Positions 36,406-45,780 of a stretch of DNA of 58,453 bases are shown here, piece by piece. The stretch covers positions 1-58,453 of the forward strand of contig CAKRPS010000014.1 of the NCBI GenBank assembly GCA_934385475.1, given 5' to 3'. The number at the start of each line of letters is the position of its first letter. Position 1 is the first letter of the stretch. Made by a program: the position numbers and the translations under genes. Origin of the DNA: an uncultured Lachnospiraceae bacterium. Lineage in GTDB: Bacteria > Bacillota > Clostridia > Lachnospirales > Lachnospiraceae. The notes under the pieces were generated by a model. It made no database searches and was not told the origin of the DNA. It saw only the letters and a list, made by a program, of their open reading frames with translations.

Positions 36406-37406
36406 AATTCCTCTTCTTTTTCCTGCGGCTCATCATCCACCAGCCAGGAATCGTCCACTTCATAGCCAAAGGTATCATACAGATACTTTTTCCAGTCAAA
36501 TACAGCTTCCACGGCGGCAATGGCCACCTCCACCATACTTTCATCCGGCTCCTTCGTGGTAAGCTTCTGTAAAAGCATACCCGGAGAGGAAATAATTCTT
36601 ACAAGGATATTGTTGCTTTTTCCTGCCAGGCGGATGATCTCATAGGATATTCCTGCGATCACCGGCACCAGCGCGATACGGATCAGCACACGATAGACCG
36701 GATTCTGTACACGGATAAAGAAAAACAACACAACACTCACCAGCATAACAAACAGTAAAAAGCTGGTTCCGCAGCGTTTGTGCAGTCTGGAACTGCGCAT
36801 GACATTTTTCACGGTCAGCGGGCGTCCCTTCTCAATACAGTTGATACATTTATGCTCCGCGCCGTGGTACTGATAGGTGCGTCTTATATCTTTCATCATG
36901 GAGATTGCCAGAATATACAGGACGAAAATCACAATACGCAGGACGCCCTCCAGAATGGCAAGCAACGACGCATTGCGGACATAATTCTCAAATTTTGAAG
37001 TCACAAAGTAAGGTAGTACCATGAAGATACCGATTGCCATAAGCAGGGACAGCACCATTACAATCCCGCTGAACACCTTCTCCGCTTTATCCTTAAACAG
37101 CTTGTTAAAGGCGCGGTCCGCGATCGTCTCCTTTGCATCCTCCTCCTCATAGAACGAAGCAGAGAAATTCAGGCTCCGCATCCCAAGAACCAGCGAATCG
37201 ATAAACTGAAAAATACCACGTACAAACGGTACATTCATCAGCTTATTTCCATGCAGGATTCCTTGGTAGTGCTCTATCTCCACCTCGATCTCACCGTCCG
37301 GTTTTCTGACTGCTACGGCATACTGATCCTTGTTCTTCATCATAATGCCTTCCAGCACCGCCTGGCCACCGATTCCGGAATATCTTGTATTCTGCTTTCT
37401 GCTCAT
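36402..37406 (-). CDS. DUF1385 membrane protein (YqhQ family)
   Basis: This is a 334-residue protein. The N-terminal GIGGQAVLEGIMMK is the family hallmark. Several membrane helices lie between about residues 110 and 260, and EYHGAEHKCINCIEKGRPLT carries conserved His/Glu/Cys residues. Function is unknown, although the family is often encoded beside prmC, prfA and rpmE, as here. A terminator separates it from rpmE, so some read-through or a weak promoter must supply it. Confidence 0.93.
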   Translation of the reverse strand: MSRKQNTRYSGIGGQAVLEGIMMKNKDQYAVAVRKPDGEIEVEIEHYQGILHGNKLMNVPFVRGIFQFIDSLVLGMRSLNFSASFYEEEDAKETIADRAFNKLFKDKAEKVFSGIVMVLSLLMAIGIFMVLPYFVTSKFENYVRNASLLAILEGVLRIVIFVLYILAISMMKDIRRTYQYHGAEHKCINCIEKGRPLTVKNVMRSSRLHKRCGTSFLLFVMLVSVVLFFFIRVQNPVYRVLIRIALVPVIAGISYEIIRLAGKSNNILVRIISSPGMLLQKLTTKEPDESMVEVAIAAVEAVFDWKKYLYDTFGYEVDDSWLVDDEPQEKEEEL

Positions 37407-37425
37407 ACATTTCTCCCTAACAACT

Positions 37426-37456
37426 AAAAGGTTGAGATCTTCACCTCAACCTTTTT
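37426..37456 (-). terminator. rho-independent terminator after rpmE
   Basis: On the minus strand AAAAGGTTGAG pairs with CTCAACCTTTT around an 8-nt loop. It lies 10 nt after the L31 stop codon and immediately before the DUF1385 gene. Confidence 0.85.
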
Positions 37457-37466
37457 CAAATCACAT

Positions 37467-37673
37467 TTATTTGCTTTCCACACCGTACTTCTTATTGAAC
37501 TTATCAATACGTCCACGTGCCTGTGCCGCTTTCTGCTGGCCAGTGTAGAATGAATGACACTTGGAGCAAACTTCTACGTGGATTTCAGGTTTGGTAGAAC
37601 CTGTTACGAATGTGTTACCGCAGTTACATGTTACTGTTGCCTGATAATATTCAGGATGGATTCCTTCTTTCAT
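37467..37673 (-). CDS. rpmE: 50S ribosomal protein L31 (zinc-binding type)
   Basis: This 68-residue ribosomal protein begins [20 protein letters not shown] and has [13 protein letters not shown] near residue 38. The Cys pairs show the zinc-containing L31 form rather than the zinc-free paralogue. The ATG at 37673 follows GAGGTGAAAG; the GTG at 37682 overlaps that site and is rejected. It has its own promoter and terminator. Confidence 0.97.
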   Translation of the reverse strand: MKEGIHPEYYQATVTCNCGNTFVTGSTKPEIHVEVCSKCHSFYTGQQKAAQARGRIDKFNKKYGVESK

Positions 37674-37766
37674 CTCTTTCACCTCTTCTAGTATTCAAAA
37701 GTAAATAGACGTGTTACGCCACAATCTGTTTCTCATCCCACGCCGTCTTAAACCGACAGCTTTTAC

Positions 37767-37795
37767 ATTGTAGCACAGCGTTTCAATGTATGCAA
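37767..37795 (-). promoter_or_regulatory. promoter and leader of rpmE
   Basis: On the minus strand: TTGCAT (37795-37790), 17-bp spacer, TACAAT (37772-37767). The resulting leader is about 85 nt and contains complementary GACG/CGTC segments. Firmicutes rpmE genes can carry an autoregulatory L31 leader, and this stretch is a candidate for one. Confidence 0.7.
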
Positions 37796-37863
37796 GACCT
37801 AATTCGTAAATTTACAATCAATTTACAACTATTTCACCCGTTCAGAACAGAGTCTCTGCATCA

Positions 37864-39285
37864 TCAGATAAACTTCATCTTCTTTACCATGTTGACAAAT
37901 TCAAAGTTGTTCTTCGTTCTGGCAAACATATCCAGAACTTTCTCAACCGCTTCATCCGGTTTCAAGCCGTTTAATGCCTTACGGATAATGTTGATTGCCT
38001 CCAGTTCTTCCGGTGTCAGCAGCAGATCCTCTCTTCTGGTGCTGGACTTTGGAATATCGATAGCCGGGAACACTCTCTTCTCGGACAGCTTACGGTCTAA
38101 GACGATTTCCATATTACCGGTTCCCTTGAATTCCTCGTAGACGACATCGTCCATCTTGCTTCCGGTCTCCACCAGCGCTGTCGCCAGAATGGTCAGGCTT
38201 CCGCCCTCTCTCATATTACGCGCCGCACCGAAAAACCGCTTGGGCATATGCAGGGATGCCGGGTCAAGACCACCCGACAAAGTACGTCCACTTGGCGGCA
38301 CTACCAGATTGTAGGCTCTTGTCAGACGGGTAATGCTGTCTAACAGGATCACCACATCCCGCTTGTGCTCTACCAGACGTTTGGCTCTCTCGATCACCAT
38401 CTCTGATACTCTTTTGTGATGCTCCGGCAGCTCATCAAAGGTAGAATAGATAACCTCCACATTCGGCCCTTCGATCGCTTCCTTGATATCCGTAACTTCC
38501 TCCGGACGCTCATCGATCAGAAGAATGATGAGATGTGCATCCGGTGCTGTTTTGGTAATCGACTTTGCAACTTCTTTCAACAGAGTGGTCTTACCTGCCT
38601 TCGGGGGCGATACGATCATACCTCTCTGTCCCTTACCGACAGGGCTCATCAGATCCATAATACGCATGGCAACGGATGCGCCCGGTGTCTCCAGCTTCAG
38701 TCTTTCATTCGGGAAAATAGGTGTCAGATTTTCAAAGCTGACACGCCGCATAGCCACCTCGGGCGAATAGCCGTTGATGGATTTCACATACAAAAGGGCG
38801 CTGAACTTCTCATTCTGGGTCTTGATTCTGGTATTTCCCTCCAGAATATCGCCTGTCCGCAACCCGAAACGGCGGATCTGGCTCGGTGCCACATAGACAT
38901 CGTTCTCACCCGGAAGATAATTTTCACAACGGATAAATCCAAATCCGTCACTCATAACCTCCAGGATTCCCTTTGCCGTCACACCACTGTCAAGCTCTGC
39001 CGGGAATTTGTCCTCGTCCGCAGCCGCACTTTCCTGTTTTCTGTAAGTGGATGCTCCTTCCTCTCTCGGTGCTCCCTCTTCGCGCCTTGGATGTTCTCTT
39101 CTGGCTCCTGCCGGTGCCGAAGTTCTGACCGGAGCTTCTTTGCCTTCCGCCTTGTCTTTCTCGTCCTGCGCCAGCATCGCCTCCACAACCTCAGCCTTCT
39201 TCATCGTGGATGTCCCCTTGATTCCACGTGCCTTTGCAATCTCTTTCAGATCTGCAAGGGCAAGCGACTCGTATTTTTCTCTCAT
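37864..39285 (-). CDS. rho: transcription termination factor Rho
   Basis: This 473-residue hexameric RNA helicase has the N-terminal Rho-N helices (residues 1-45) and a low-complexity charged insertion (about 50-105) common in clostridia. An RNA-binding OSB domain follows ([24 protein letters not shown]), then the motor with Walker [16 protein letters not shown], Walker [16 protein letters not shown] and the family Q-loop region. The ATG at 39285 follows GGGAGG at 7 nt; the ATG six bases earlier is too close to that site. Confidence 0.97.
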   Translation of the reverse strand: MREKYESLALADLKEIAKARGIKGTSTMKKAEVVEAMLAQDEKDKAEGKEAPVRTSAPAGARREHPRREEGAPREEGASTYRKQESAAADEDKFPAELDSGVTAKGILEVMSDGFGFIRCENYLPGENDVYVAPSQIRRFGLRTGDILEGNTRIKTQNEKFSALLYVKSINGYSPEVAMRRVSFENLTPIFPNERLKLETPGASVAMRIMDLMSPVGKGQRGMIVSPPKAGKTTLLKEVAKSITKTAPDAHLIILLIDERPEEVTDIKEAIEGPNVEVIYSTFDELPEHHKRVSEMVIERAKRLVEHKRDVVILLDSITRLTRAYNLVVPPSGRTLSGGLDPASLHMPKRFFGAARNMREGGSLTILATALVETGSKMDDVVYEEFKGTGNMEIVLDRKLSEKRVFPAIDIPKSSTRREDLLLTPEELEAINIIRKALNGLKPDEAVEKVLDMFARTKNNFEFVNMVKKMKFI

Positions 39286-39427
39286 TAACATTCCTCCCTG
39301 ATTTACGGTCACTGACAAATACCGTCGGTTTCCTTCTTTACCATCTATCTTTCTTAATACTTAACTCTTTCGTCTAGGGGTTTTATTACCTGATATGACT
39401 TAGAAATCGTAACTGTGTATGTCGATT

Positions 39428-39433
39428 ATTATA
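39428..39433 (-). promoter_or_regulatory. probable -10 element of rho
   Basis: TATAAT is present on the minus strand in the 270-bp gap between rho and the malic enzyme gene, about 140 nt before rho. No good -35 is seen 17 bp upstream, and the long leader is otherwise featureless to the eye. Confidence 0.4.
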
Positions 39434-39472
39434 CACTAAATTTTTCCAAATAGGAAGTATCTTTTTTGGATA

Positions 39473-39501
39473 TTGCAGTAAAAAAATAAATACTATATGA
39501 T
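39473..39501 (+). promoter_or_regulatory. promoter of the malic enzyme operon
   Basis: TTGCAG (39473-39478), 17-bp A-rich spacer, TATGAT (39496-39501), 54 nt before the start codon. Confidence 0.5.
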
Positions 39502-39555
39502 AGATAGAGATAAATAAAGATAAGATATGATATCCTATAGAAATGAGGTAAGCAG

Positions 39556-40719
39556 ATGACAACGAATGAAAAAGCATTAGCATTACACGAAAAATGGCAC
39601 GGGAAACTGGAGACCGTCTCCAAAACTCCTGTAAAAACACGAGAGGATCTCTCCCTTGCCTATACTCCCGGCGTAGCCGAGCCATGTAAAGTGATCGCGC
39701 AGGACAAAGAAGCTGCCTATACCTACACCTGGAAATCCAACACCGTAGCTGTTGTCTCAGACGGAAGCGCTGTTCTGGGACTTGGCAATATCGGTCCCTA
39801 TGCCGCCATGCCTGTCATGGAAGGAAAAGCGGTTCTCTTCAAGGAATTTGGCGGTGTCAATGCCGTTCCAATCTGTCTTGATACGCAGGACACCGAGGAG
39901 ATCATCAAGGCTGTCACCTATCTCGCACCGGGCTTTGGCGGAATCAATCTGGAAGACATCAGTGCTCCACGTTGCTTTGAAATAGAAGAAAGACTTAAGG
40001 AAATTCTGGATATCCCGGTATTCCACGATGACCAGCACGGAACTGCCATCGTCGTTCTTGCCGGTATCATCAATGGTCTTAAAGTTGTCGGAAAACAGAA
40101 AGAAAACTGTAAGGTGGTTGTCAACGGTGCTGGAAGCGCCGGTATTGCCATCACCAAACTGCTCCTGACGTACGGATTCCCCAATGTCATCCTCTGCGAT
40201 AAGGTCGGCATCGTGAGCAAGACCACGGAAGGCATGAACTGGATGCAGCAGAAAATGACCGAGGTGACAAATCCGAACAACGAGACAGGTTCCCTCGCCG
40301 ATGCCCTTCGCGGAGCTGATATTTTTGTAGGCGTATCTGCCCCCAACATCGTAACTCCGGAAATGGTTTCTTCCATGAATCAGGATTCTATTCTGTTTGC
40401 AATGGCCAATCCGGTTCCGGAGATCATGCCGGATGTTGCAAAGGCCGCCGGTGCGCGTGTGGTTGGAACCGGCCGTTCCGATTTCCCCAATCAGGTAAAT
40501 AACGTGGTCGCCTTCCCCGGCATCTTCAAAGGAGCACTGGAAGGCCGCGCTGTACAGATCACAGAAGAAATGAAGCTTGCTGCCGCCAAGGCTATTGCCG
40601 GTCTTGTTCCGGAGTCAGAACTGAACGAGGACAATATCATGCCGGAGGCCTTTGACCCACAGGTGGCAGAGGTTGTTGCACAGGCCGTGAAATCCCATAT
40701 TCCGCAGGCCCAGAAATAA
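39556..40719 (+). CDS. NAD(P)-dependent malic enzyme
   Basis: This is a 387-residue short-form malate dehydrogenase (oxaloacetate-decarboxylating). The N-terminal substrate domain has SLAYTPGVAEPC and VSDGSAVLGLGNIG. The metal-binding part reads NLEDISAPRCFEIE and FHDDQHGTA. A Rossmann domain begins at VVNGAGSAGIAITKLL. It converts malate to pyruvate and CO2 and yields reduced cofactor. GAGG precedes the ATG. Its stop codon shares one base with the next gene's ATG, so the radical SAM gene is translationally coupled. Confidence 0.96.
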   Translation: MTTNEKALALHEKWHGKLETVSKTPVKTREDLSLAYTPGVAEPCKVIAQDKEAAYTYTWKSNTVAVVSDGSAVLGLGNIGPYAAMPVMEGKAVLFKEFGGVNAVPICLDTQDTEEIIKAVTYLAPGFGGINLEDISAPRCFEIEERLKEILDIPVFHDDQHGTAIVVLAGIINGLKVVGKQKENCKVVVNGAGSAGIAITKLLLTYGFPNVILCDKVGIVSKTTEGMNWMQQKMTEVTNPNNETGSLADALRGADIFVGVSAPNIVTPEMVSSMNQDSILFAMANPVPEIMPDVAKAAGARVVGTGRSDFPNQVNNVVAFPGIFKGALEGRAVQITEEMKLAAAKAIAGLVPESELNEDNIMPEAFDPQVAEVVAQAVKSHIPQAQK

Positions 40720-41675
40720 TGGAACGTAACCTTGATCAGACAGACTGGCATGGCAAACCCTATTACTCTGTCGATGCCTACTGCAAAAACACCTATGGTG
40801 AGAAGCTTTATAAAATAGCTGTCAACACCGGACTTGGCTGTCCCAACCGGGATGGTCTCTCCGGCACCGGCGGCTGTATTTTTTGCAGTGCAGGCGGAAG
40901 CGGTGATTTTGCCGTTGACTACAGTCTGCAGCACTCCATATCCGATCAGTTACAGACCGGAATTACCTTTTTTCATAACAAGAAAATCGGCAACCGTTTC
41001 ATTGCCTATTTTCAGGCTTACACGAATACCTATGCCCCGGCAGAGGTTTTGCAGCCTCTCTTCCGGGAAGCGCTTGCCGAGCCAACCGTAGCAGGTATTT
41101 CTATCGCCACACGGCCCGACTGTCTTCCCGAAGACATCATGACCATGTTAGTACATGTCAGACAGGATTTTCCGGACAAATTCATCTGGATTGAGCTGGG
41201 ACTGCAGACGATCCACGAACAGACCGCCCGTTTTATCCGGCGTGGCTACCCTCTTGCCGTCTATGACGATGCTGTCCTCCGTCTAAAAGCTGCCGGTTTT
41301 CCTGTTATCACGCACCTGATTCTGGGGCTTCCCGGCGAAAATCCGGAAATGCTCCTGCAAACGATCGAACACATGAACAGGATCGGTACCTGGGGTGTCA
41401 AACTCCAGCTCCTGCATGTTCTGGACGGCACCGATCTGGGAACCCTTTATCAGAATGGTCAGTACCAGCCCCTAGACAAGGATACCTATCTTGAGGATGT
41501 CATCGCCTGCATTGCAAGGCTTTCTCCCGAAATCGTGATCCATCGTGTAACGGGCGACGGACCTTCTGACCTTCTCCTTGCTCCTATGTGGAGCCGGAAC
41601 AAACGTGATGTGCTCAACACTCTGCATCACCGGCTGAAACAACAGAATGTATATCAGGGATGCCTGTATTCCTGA
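40719..41675 (+). CDS. TIGR01212-type radical SAM protein (YhcC family)
   Basis: This is a 318-residue protein. The cluster motif follows the family pattern LGCPNRDGLSGTGGCIFCSAGG (three Cys near residues 38-54), longer than the classical CxxxCxxC. The barrel includes YFQAYTNTYAP, SIATRPDCLPEDI and LILGLPGE. The substrate is unknown; an RNA or tRNA modification role is often suspected for the family. It overlaps the malic enzyme stop by one base and is followed after 16 nt by a DUF4364 gene. Confidence 0.93.
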   Translation: MERNLDQTDWHGKPYYSVDAYCKNTYGEKLYKIAVNTGLGCPNRDGLSGTGGCIFCSAGGSGDFAVDYSLQHSISDQLQTGITFFHNKKIGNRFIAYFQAYTNTYAPAEVLQPLFREALAEPTVAGISIATRPDCLPEDIMTMLVHVRQDFPDKFIWIELGLQTIHEQTARFIRRGYPLAVYDDAVLRLKAAGFPVITHLILGLPGENPEMLLQTIEHMNRIGTWGVKLQLLHVLDGTDLGTLYQNGQYQPLDKDTYLEDVIACIARLSPEIVIHRVTGDGPSDLLLAPMWSRNKRDVLNTLHHRLKQQNVYQGCLYS

Positions 41676-41691
41676 TGGAAAGGCCTTTATC

Positions 41692-42207
41692 ATGACCAAA
41701 GAACCACTTACTTTATATAAGCTGATTATTTTATATATGCTGGACCGCGTGACCTTTTCCCTGACCAAGGCGCAGATCAGCGACTTTATCCTGGAGCGTG
41801 AATATACCAATTTCATGACACTCCAACAGGCATTTGCCGAACTGGAAGATGCTGATCTGATCACCACACACACCAGCCGCAACCGTACCTATCTTGAGAT
41901 CACCTCCGAGGGACACGACACCCTTACCTATTTTGGTGGGCGTATCAGCAGCTCCATCAAAAAAGATATCGACCATTTTTTTGCCGAAAACGAAATGGAA
42001 ATGCGCAACGAAGTAGCGATCCGCGCCGATTACTACAAGGCAACCTCCGGCGAATACGAAGCGCATCTTATCGCAAAAGAAAAGGACGTGACAATGGTGG
42101 AAATCACCTTGTCCGTCCCTGATGAGGCTACTGCCTCTTCTATCTGCGCCAACTGGCAGACAGAAAACCAGGATATCTATCAATATCTGGTTTCCCGTCT
42201 TTTCTAG
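41692..42207 (+). CDS. DUF4364 family protein (winged-helix-like)
   Basis: This 171-residue protein has an N-terminal winged-helix-like region (LTLYKLIILYMLDRV, then AQISDFILEREYTNFMTLQQAFAELEDADLI), typical of the clostridial DUF4364 family, and an alpha/beta C-terminus. It is probably a transcriptional regulator, but no target is known. The start at 41692 is chosen for GGAAAGG upstream and good family-like length; the frame to 41647 overlaps the previous gene. It is the last gene of the malic enzyme transcript and converges with the DUF5722 gene. Confidence 0.88.
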   Translation: MTKEPLTLYKLIILYMLDRVTFSLTKAQISDFILEREYTNFMTLQQAFAELEDADLITTHTSRNRTYLEITSEGHDTLTYFGGRISSSIKKDIDHFFAENEMEMRNEVAIRADYYKATSGEYEAHLIAKEKDVTMVEITLSVPDEATASSICANWQTENQDIYQYLVSRLF

Positions 42208-42227
42208 TCTGTACCTTCTCTTTAAAT

Positions 42228-44366
42228 TTAATGGTTTCTGATCACTTCACTCCAACTTGATATTCCGATCACCTTCAATGCAAAATCTGTGTATGCGGAT
42301 GACTGTGGTGTGTCCACATACTTATAAGCATTATAGATAGACTTGTGGGCACCGCCCTGTGTGTTGATTCCAAGGGCAAGTCCCTGCGCCACCTCGGACG
42401 CTGCATCCGTCTGTCTTGTGAACAGCATGCTGTCAATATGGCTGTTTGCCTCCACGATCTTATACGCATAGACAAACGAAGCTGCCTGTAAATCCTGTCC
42501 TGCGGACGAAGTGTAACCCATCTCACTCAAAATGACATGTCTGATATTTCCATCCTCTGTCAGATATTCTTCCTTCTGAAGATAATCTGTCAGCACATGG
42601 ATATTCCGTATCGTGATGACCGGCGATGTCTCCGAATCCAGCACATACGATCCCGCCTTGCCGGATGTACTCCATGCCTTCGCGCTTGTGAGCGGATAGT
42701 TATATGGATGATAGGCTACGCCCCAGTCAATATTCCCGTATTCTTTCAGATATTTGTTGAAAGCGTCCAGAACTTCCTTCGAACCATATCCATTGTTGGA
42801 ATACAGACTCTTGCCCCACTGCTGATCAAGTGATATGTACACCCTCGCATTCCCATTGATGCTTCGGATCGCATTATAAAATACACGGAAAGCGTCAGCA
42901 TACTCCTTCGCGTAGCTTGCAGTATCCAGATGCTGGATGTAATTCCACTCATTACGGGCATTGATCTCGTTACCGATGACCCAGTTCATAACGGTTCCGT
43001 GTCCTCCTCCGGAATATCTGCTCGTCAGGAAAGAGGCAACCGCGGCGATATATTCCACGCCCTCAGAGTTTGTCGCATTAAAGGCATAGTACTGGGAGTT
43101 TCCGCCGCCATCTCTGGCCTTCGGGTGGATCAGCTCCATATAGCCCGGATTGATATCGTTCAGGATAATACCGGTTGTGGTTATCTTCTTGTTGCTGAGT
43201 GTGGAAAAGATAAAGTCATACTCCGCAACCACCTGTCCGTTAAAAGAATAGGTTCTTCCATTATAAGTATAATAAACCGTTGGATAATACGCATTGGTTG
43301 TATTTCCAAGGATACGGCTGAGCGGGATATTATAAGCTGCATGTTTCACGCCCAGATCGTCCAGCTCGGAGCCATGAAGCTTCTCCGGGTCTACCAGAAT
43401 TCCCTTCTTGGAGTTTGTGCTGATAAAGGACGGATTATACTTTGCAATCGCCTGCGGGTTCGTTATATAGTGCGGCTTGCTGACCGCCAAGTACTCTCCA
43501 TTCTGCTTAATGGCGATCACAAACTTGGAGAACAGTCTGGAACTGACCGTATTGTAATTCAGATTCACGGAAAAGGTTAACTCCGTATCCTTCTCCTCCT
43601 CGATGATATACTCGTCATCCTCGATGGCATCCTGATAGCTTTTCAGGGCAAACAGATAATAATATCCGTCATCACTGAGGGCAAGCTTGTCCGTCCTCAT
43701 GGAGATGTCTACCTTGCCGGTCTCCGTGTTGATCACACAGCTTTCAATCTCTGCAAAATCTTCCGCATTCTCCGCCGTAAGTCTGACCTCCGGCGGTCTG
43801 TTGCCGATGCCGTCCAGCATATAGCCGGCTGCATCTACCAGAGTCTGTGTCGTGTCTTTTCCTGCATTTTCCCGCAGCGTTTCCTTCTTGTGCTGCGTTG
43901 TGCTGTACTCTGACAGCTCCACAGCCGTCTTGTGCACCATAGCCTCAACAGCCGCGTTCTCAGCAGCCTTTCTGGTCAGATGACCATAGAGAAAGTAACC
44001 GGAAATGCTTCCCGCCACGACGAAAACTCCCAGACAGACAAGAACTATTTTCATAAGTTTTTTCCTGTCTGCTTTGGGAGTGCCATTCTGTTCGTGTTCT
44101 TCGATGGTATAAGTTTCCTCCACCGTGATCGTACGCTCCAGAGCACCGCTTTCGTTGACGGTCACGGATTCGCCGACTGTCACCGACTCTTCCAGAACCT
44201 TGCCGCGGCGTTTTTCTTCACGGATGCGGCTCTTTTCGGCCTTCATCTGATCCTTCATACGCTTCTTTCTGGCTTTGGCCTTGCGTTTGTTCTCTGCAAG
44301 CTTTTCCTTGTCCACCGGTCTTCGTCTTTTCTTTTTTTTCAGCTTTTCGTTGTTATCCTTCTCCAT
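42228..44366 (-). CDS. membrane-anchored DUF5722 glycosidase-like protein
   Basis: This is a 712-residue protein. A very basic N-terminus (residues 1-60), an acidic stretch and one membrane helix (about 105-127) anchor it with the large C-terminal part outside. From about residue 290 there is a TIM-barrel-like region. VMNWVIGNEINARNEW (putative acid/base Glu) and HVILSEMGYTS (putative nucleophile Glu) resemble clan GH-A hydrolases, matching DUF5722. The substrate is unknown; a wall- or glycan-related role is guessed. It overlaps the end of rarA by 14 bp and follows it in the same direction. An ATG at 44366 or GTG at 44369 may start it. Confidence 0.85.
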   Translation of the reverse strand: MEKDNNEKLKKKKRRRPVDKEKLAENKRKAKARKKRMKDQMKAEKSRIREEKRRGKVLEESVTVGESVTVNESGALERTITVEETYTIEEHEQNGTPKADRKKLMKIVLVCLGVFVVAGSISGYFLYGHLTRKAAENAAVEAMVHKTAVELSEYSTTQHKKETLRENAGKDTTQTLVDAAGYMLDGIGNRPPEVRLTAENAEDFAEIESCVINTETGKVDISMRTDKLALSDDGYYYLFALKSYQDAIEDDEYIIEEEKDTELTFSVNLNYNTVSSRLFSKFVIAIKQNGEYLAVSKPHYITNPQAIAKYNPSFISTNSKKGILVDPEKLHGSELDDLGVKHAAYNIPLSRILGNTTNAYYPTVYYTYNGRTYSFNGQVVAEYDFIFSTLSNKKITTTGIILNDINPGYMELIHPKARDGGGNSQYYAFNATNSEGVEYIAAVASFLTSRYSGGGHGTVMNWVIGNEINARNEWNYIQHLDTASYAKEYADAFRVFYNAIRSINGNARVYISLDQQWGKSLYSNNGYGSKEVLDAFNKYLKEYGNIDWGVAYHPYNYPLTSAKAWSTSGKAGSYVLDSETSPVITIRNIHVLTDYLQKEEYLTEDGNIRHVILSEMGYTSSAGQDLQAASFVYAYKIVEANSHIDSMLFTRQTDAASEVAQGLALGINTQGGAHKSIYNAYKYVDTPQSSAYTDFALKVIGISSWSEVIRNH

Positions 44367-45693
44367 CACGGGCTGCTTCTTCCTTTATTCTCTTCAAATG
44401 ATTCCTGATATCTGCTTCATAGCCGTTATCTGTCGGTTTGTAAAATTCTGCCTGTTCCAGTCCATCCGGCAGATACTGCTGCTGTACATAATGATTCTTA
44501 TAATCATGGGCATACTTATAACCGGTTCCATGCCCAAGCTTCGCCGCCCCTTTGTAGTGAGCATCCTGTAAGTGGGCAGGAATCGGCAGATTCCCGGACT
44601 TTTTCACCGTATCCATCGCTGCAAATACTGCTTCGCAGCTCGCATTGCTCTTAGGCGCACAGGCCACATAGGTAGCTGCCTGTGATAAAATGATCTGCGC
44701 CTCCGGCATTCCCACACGCTCCACCGCCAGCGATGCGCTGACAGCAACATTCAGTGCCATCGGATCAGCATTTCCCACATCCTCTGCGGCACAGATCATG
44801 ATTCTTCTGGCAATAAAGGTAACATCCTCCCCGGCATACAGCATTCTGGCCAGATAGTAGGCCGCTGCGTCCGGATCAGAGCCACGCATGCTCTTGATAA
44901 AAGCCGATATGGTGTCATAATGGTTGTCTCCGGTCTTGTCATACCTAAGTACCCGCCTCTGAATACATTCCTGCGCAACCTCAAGCGTCAGATGGATCTT
45001 TCCATCCTCGCTCCGGTTGGTCGTCATAACACCCAGTTCCACCGCATTGAGGGCATGTCTTGCATCTCCCCCGGAAAGCTCTGCCAGGAATTCCAGTGCA
45101 TCCCCGTCAATCTCCGCCTCATAGGCTCCCATTCCACGTTCCCGATCATAAACAGCCCTCTGGATCAGAGTTTTGATATCCTCTTTAGACAGCGGCTGCA
45201 GTTCAAAGACAATTGAACGGGAGATCAGGGCACTGTTCACCTCGAAATAAGGATTCTCTGTTGTGGCTCCGATCAGGATCAGCGTACCATCCTCCACAAA
45301 CGGAAGCAGGTAGTCCTGCTGACTTTTGTTAAAGCGATGGATCTCATCAATGAACAGGATGGTTTTCTTTCCATACATCCCGCTCAATTCCTTCGCCTTA
45401 TTCACGACCTCCTCCATATCCTTCTTGCCGGCAACGGTCGCGTTGATCTGTGTAAACTGCGCACTGGTCGTGTTGGCGATCACCTTCGCCAGAGTTGTTT
45501 TACCGGTTCCGGGCGGTCCATAAAACAAAATGGAACTGAGTTTATCTGCCATGATGGCACGATAGAGAAGCTTATCCTTACCGATAATATGCTGCTGCCC
45601 CACCACTTCATCCAGTGTTCTGGGGCGCAGCCTGGCCGCCAGAGGCGACTCTTTCTCTTGATTTGTGCTTCTCATATACTCAAATATATCCAT
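44353..45693 (-). CDS. rarA: replication-associated recombination protein A (AAA+ ATPase)
   Basis: This is a 446-residue RarA/MgsA/WRNIP1-type clamp-loader-like ATPase acting at stalled replication forks. Walker A is FYGPPGTGKTTLAKV (residue about 55), Walker B ILFIDEIHRFNKSQQD, sensor 1 IGATTENPYFEVNSALISRS. The C-terminal tetramerisation region has GSDPDAAAYYLARML and YKYAHDYKNHYVQQQYLPD. The start MDIFEYMRS is preceded by a GCGGAAAAGAG tract. It is followed by the overlapping DUF5722 gene. Confidence 0.96.
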   Translation of the reverse strand: MDIFEYMRSTNQEKESPLAARLRPRTLDEVVGQQHIIGKDKLLYRAIMADKLSSILFYGPPGTGKTTLAKVIANTTSAQFTQINATVAGKKDMEEVVNKAKELSGMYGKKTILFIDEIHRFNKSQQDYLLPFVEDGTLILIGATTENPYFEVNSALISRSIVFELQPLSKEDIKTLIQRAVYDRERGMGAYEAEIDGDALEFLAELSGGDARHALNAVELGVMTTNRSEDGKIHLTLEVAQECIQRRVLRYDKTGDNHYDTISAFIKSMRGSDPDAAAYYLARMLYAGEDVTFIARRIMICAAEDVGNADPMALNVAVSASLAVERVGMPEAQIILSQAATYVACAPKSNASCEAVFAAMDTVKKSGNLPIPAHLQDAHYKGAAKLGHGTGYKYAHDYKNHYVQQQYLPDGLEQAEFYKPTDNGYEADIRNHLKRIKEEAARDGEG

Positions 45694-45737
45694 TTTGCTC
45701 TTTTCCGCTATTCATAATATACATAGGAATACATTTA

Positions 45738-45766
45738 ATCATAACATTTTTGTAACATATCCGCAA
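45738..45766 (-). promoter_or_regulatory. promoter of rarA
   Basis: On the minus strand: TTGCGG (45766-45761), 17-bp spacer, TATGAT (45743-45738), about 45 nt before the rarA ATG. No strong terminator for the preceding symporter gene was found in the gap. Confidence 0.6.
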
Positions 45767-45780
45767 TGAATTTTTAATTT

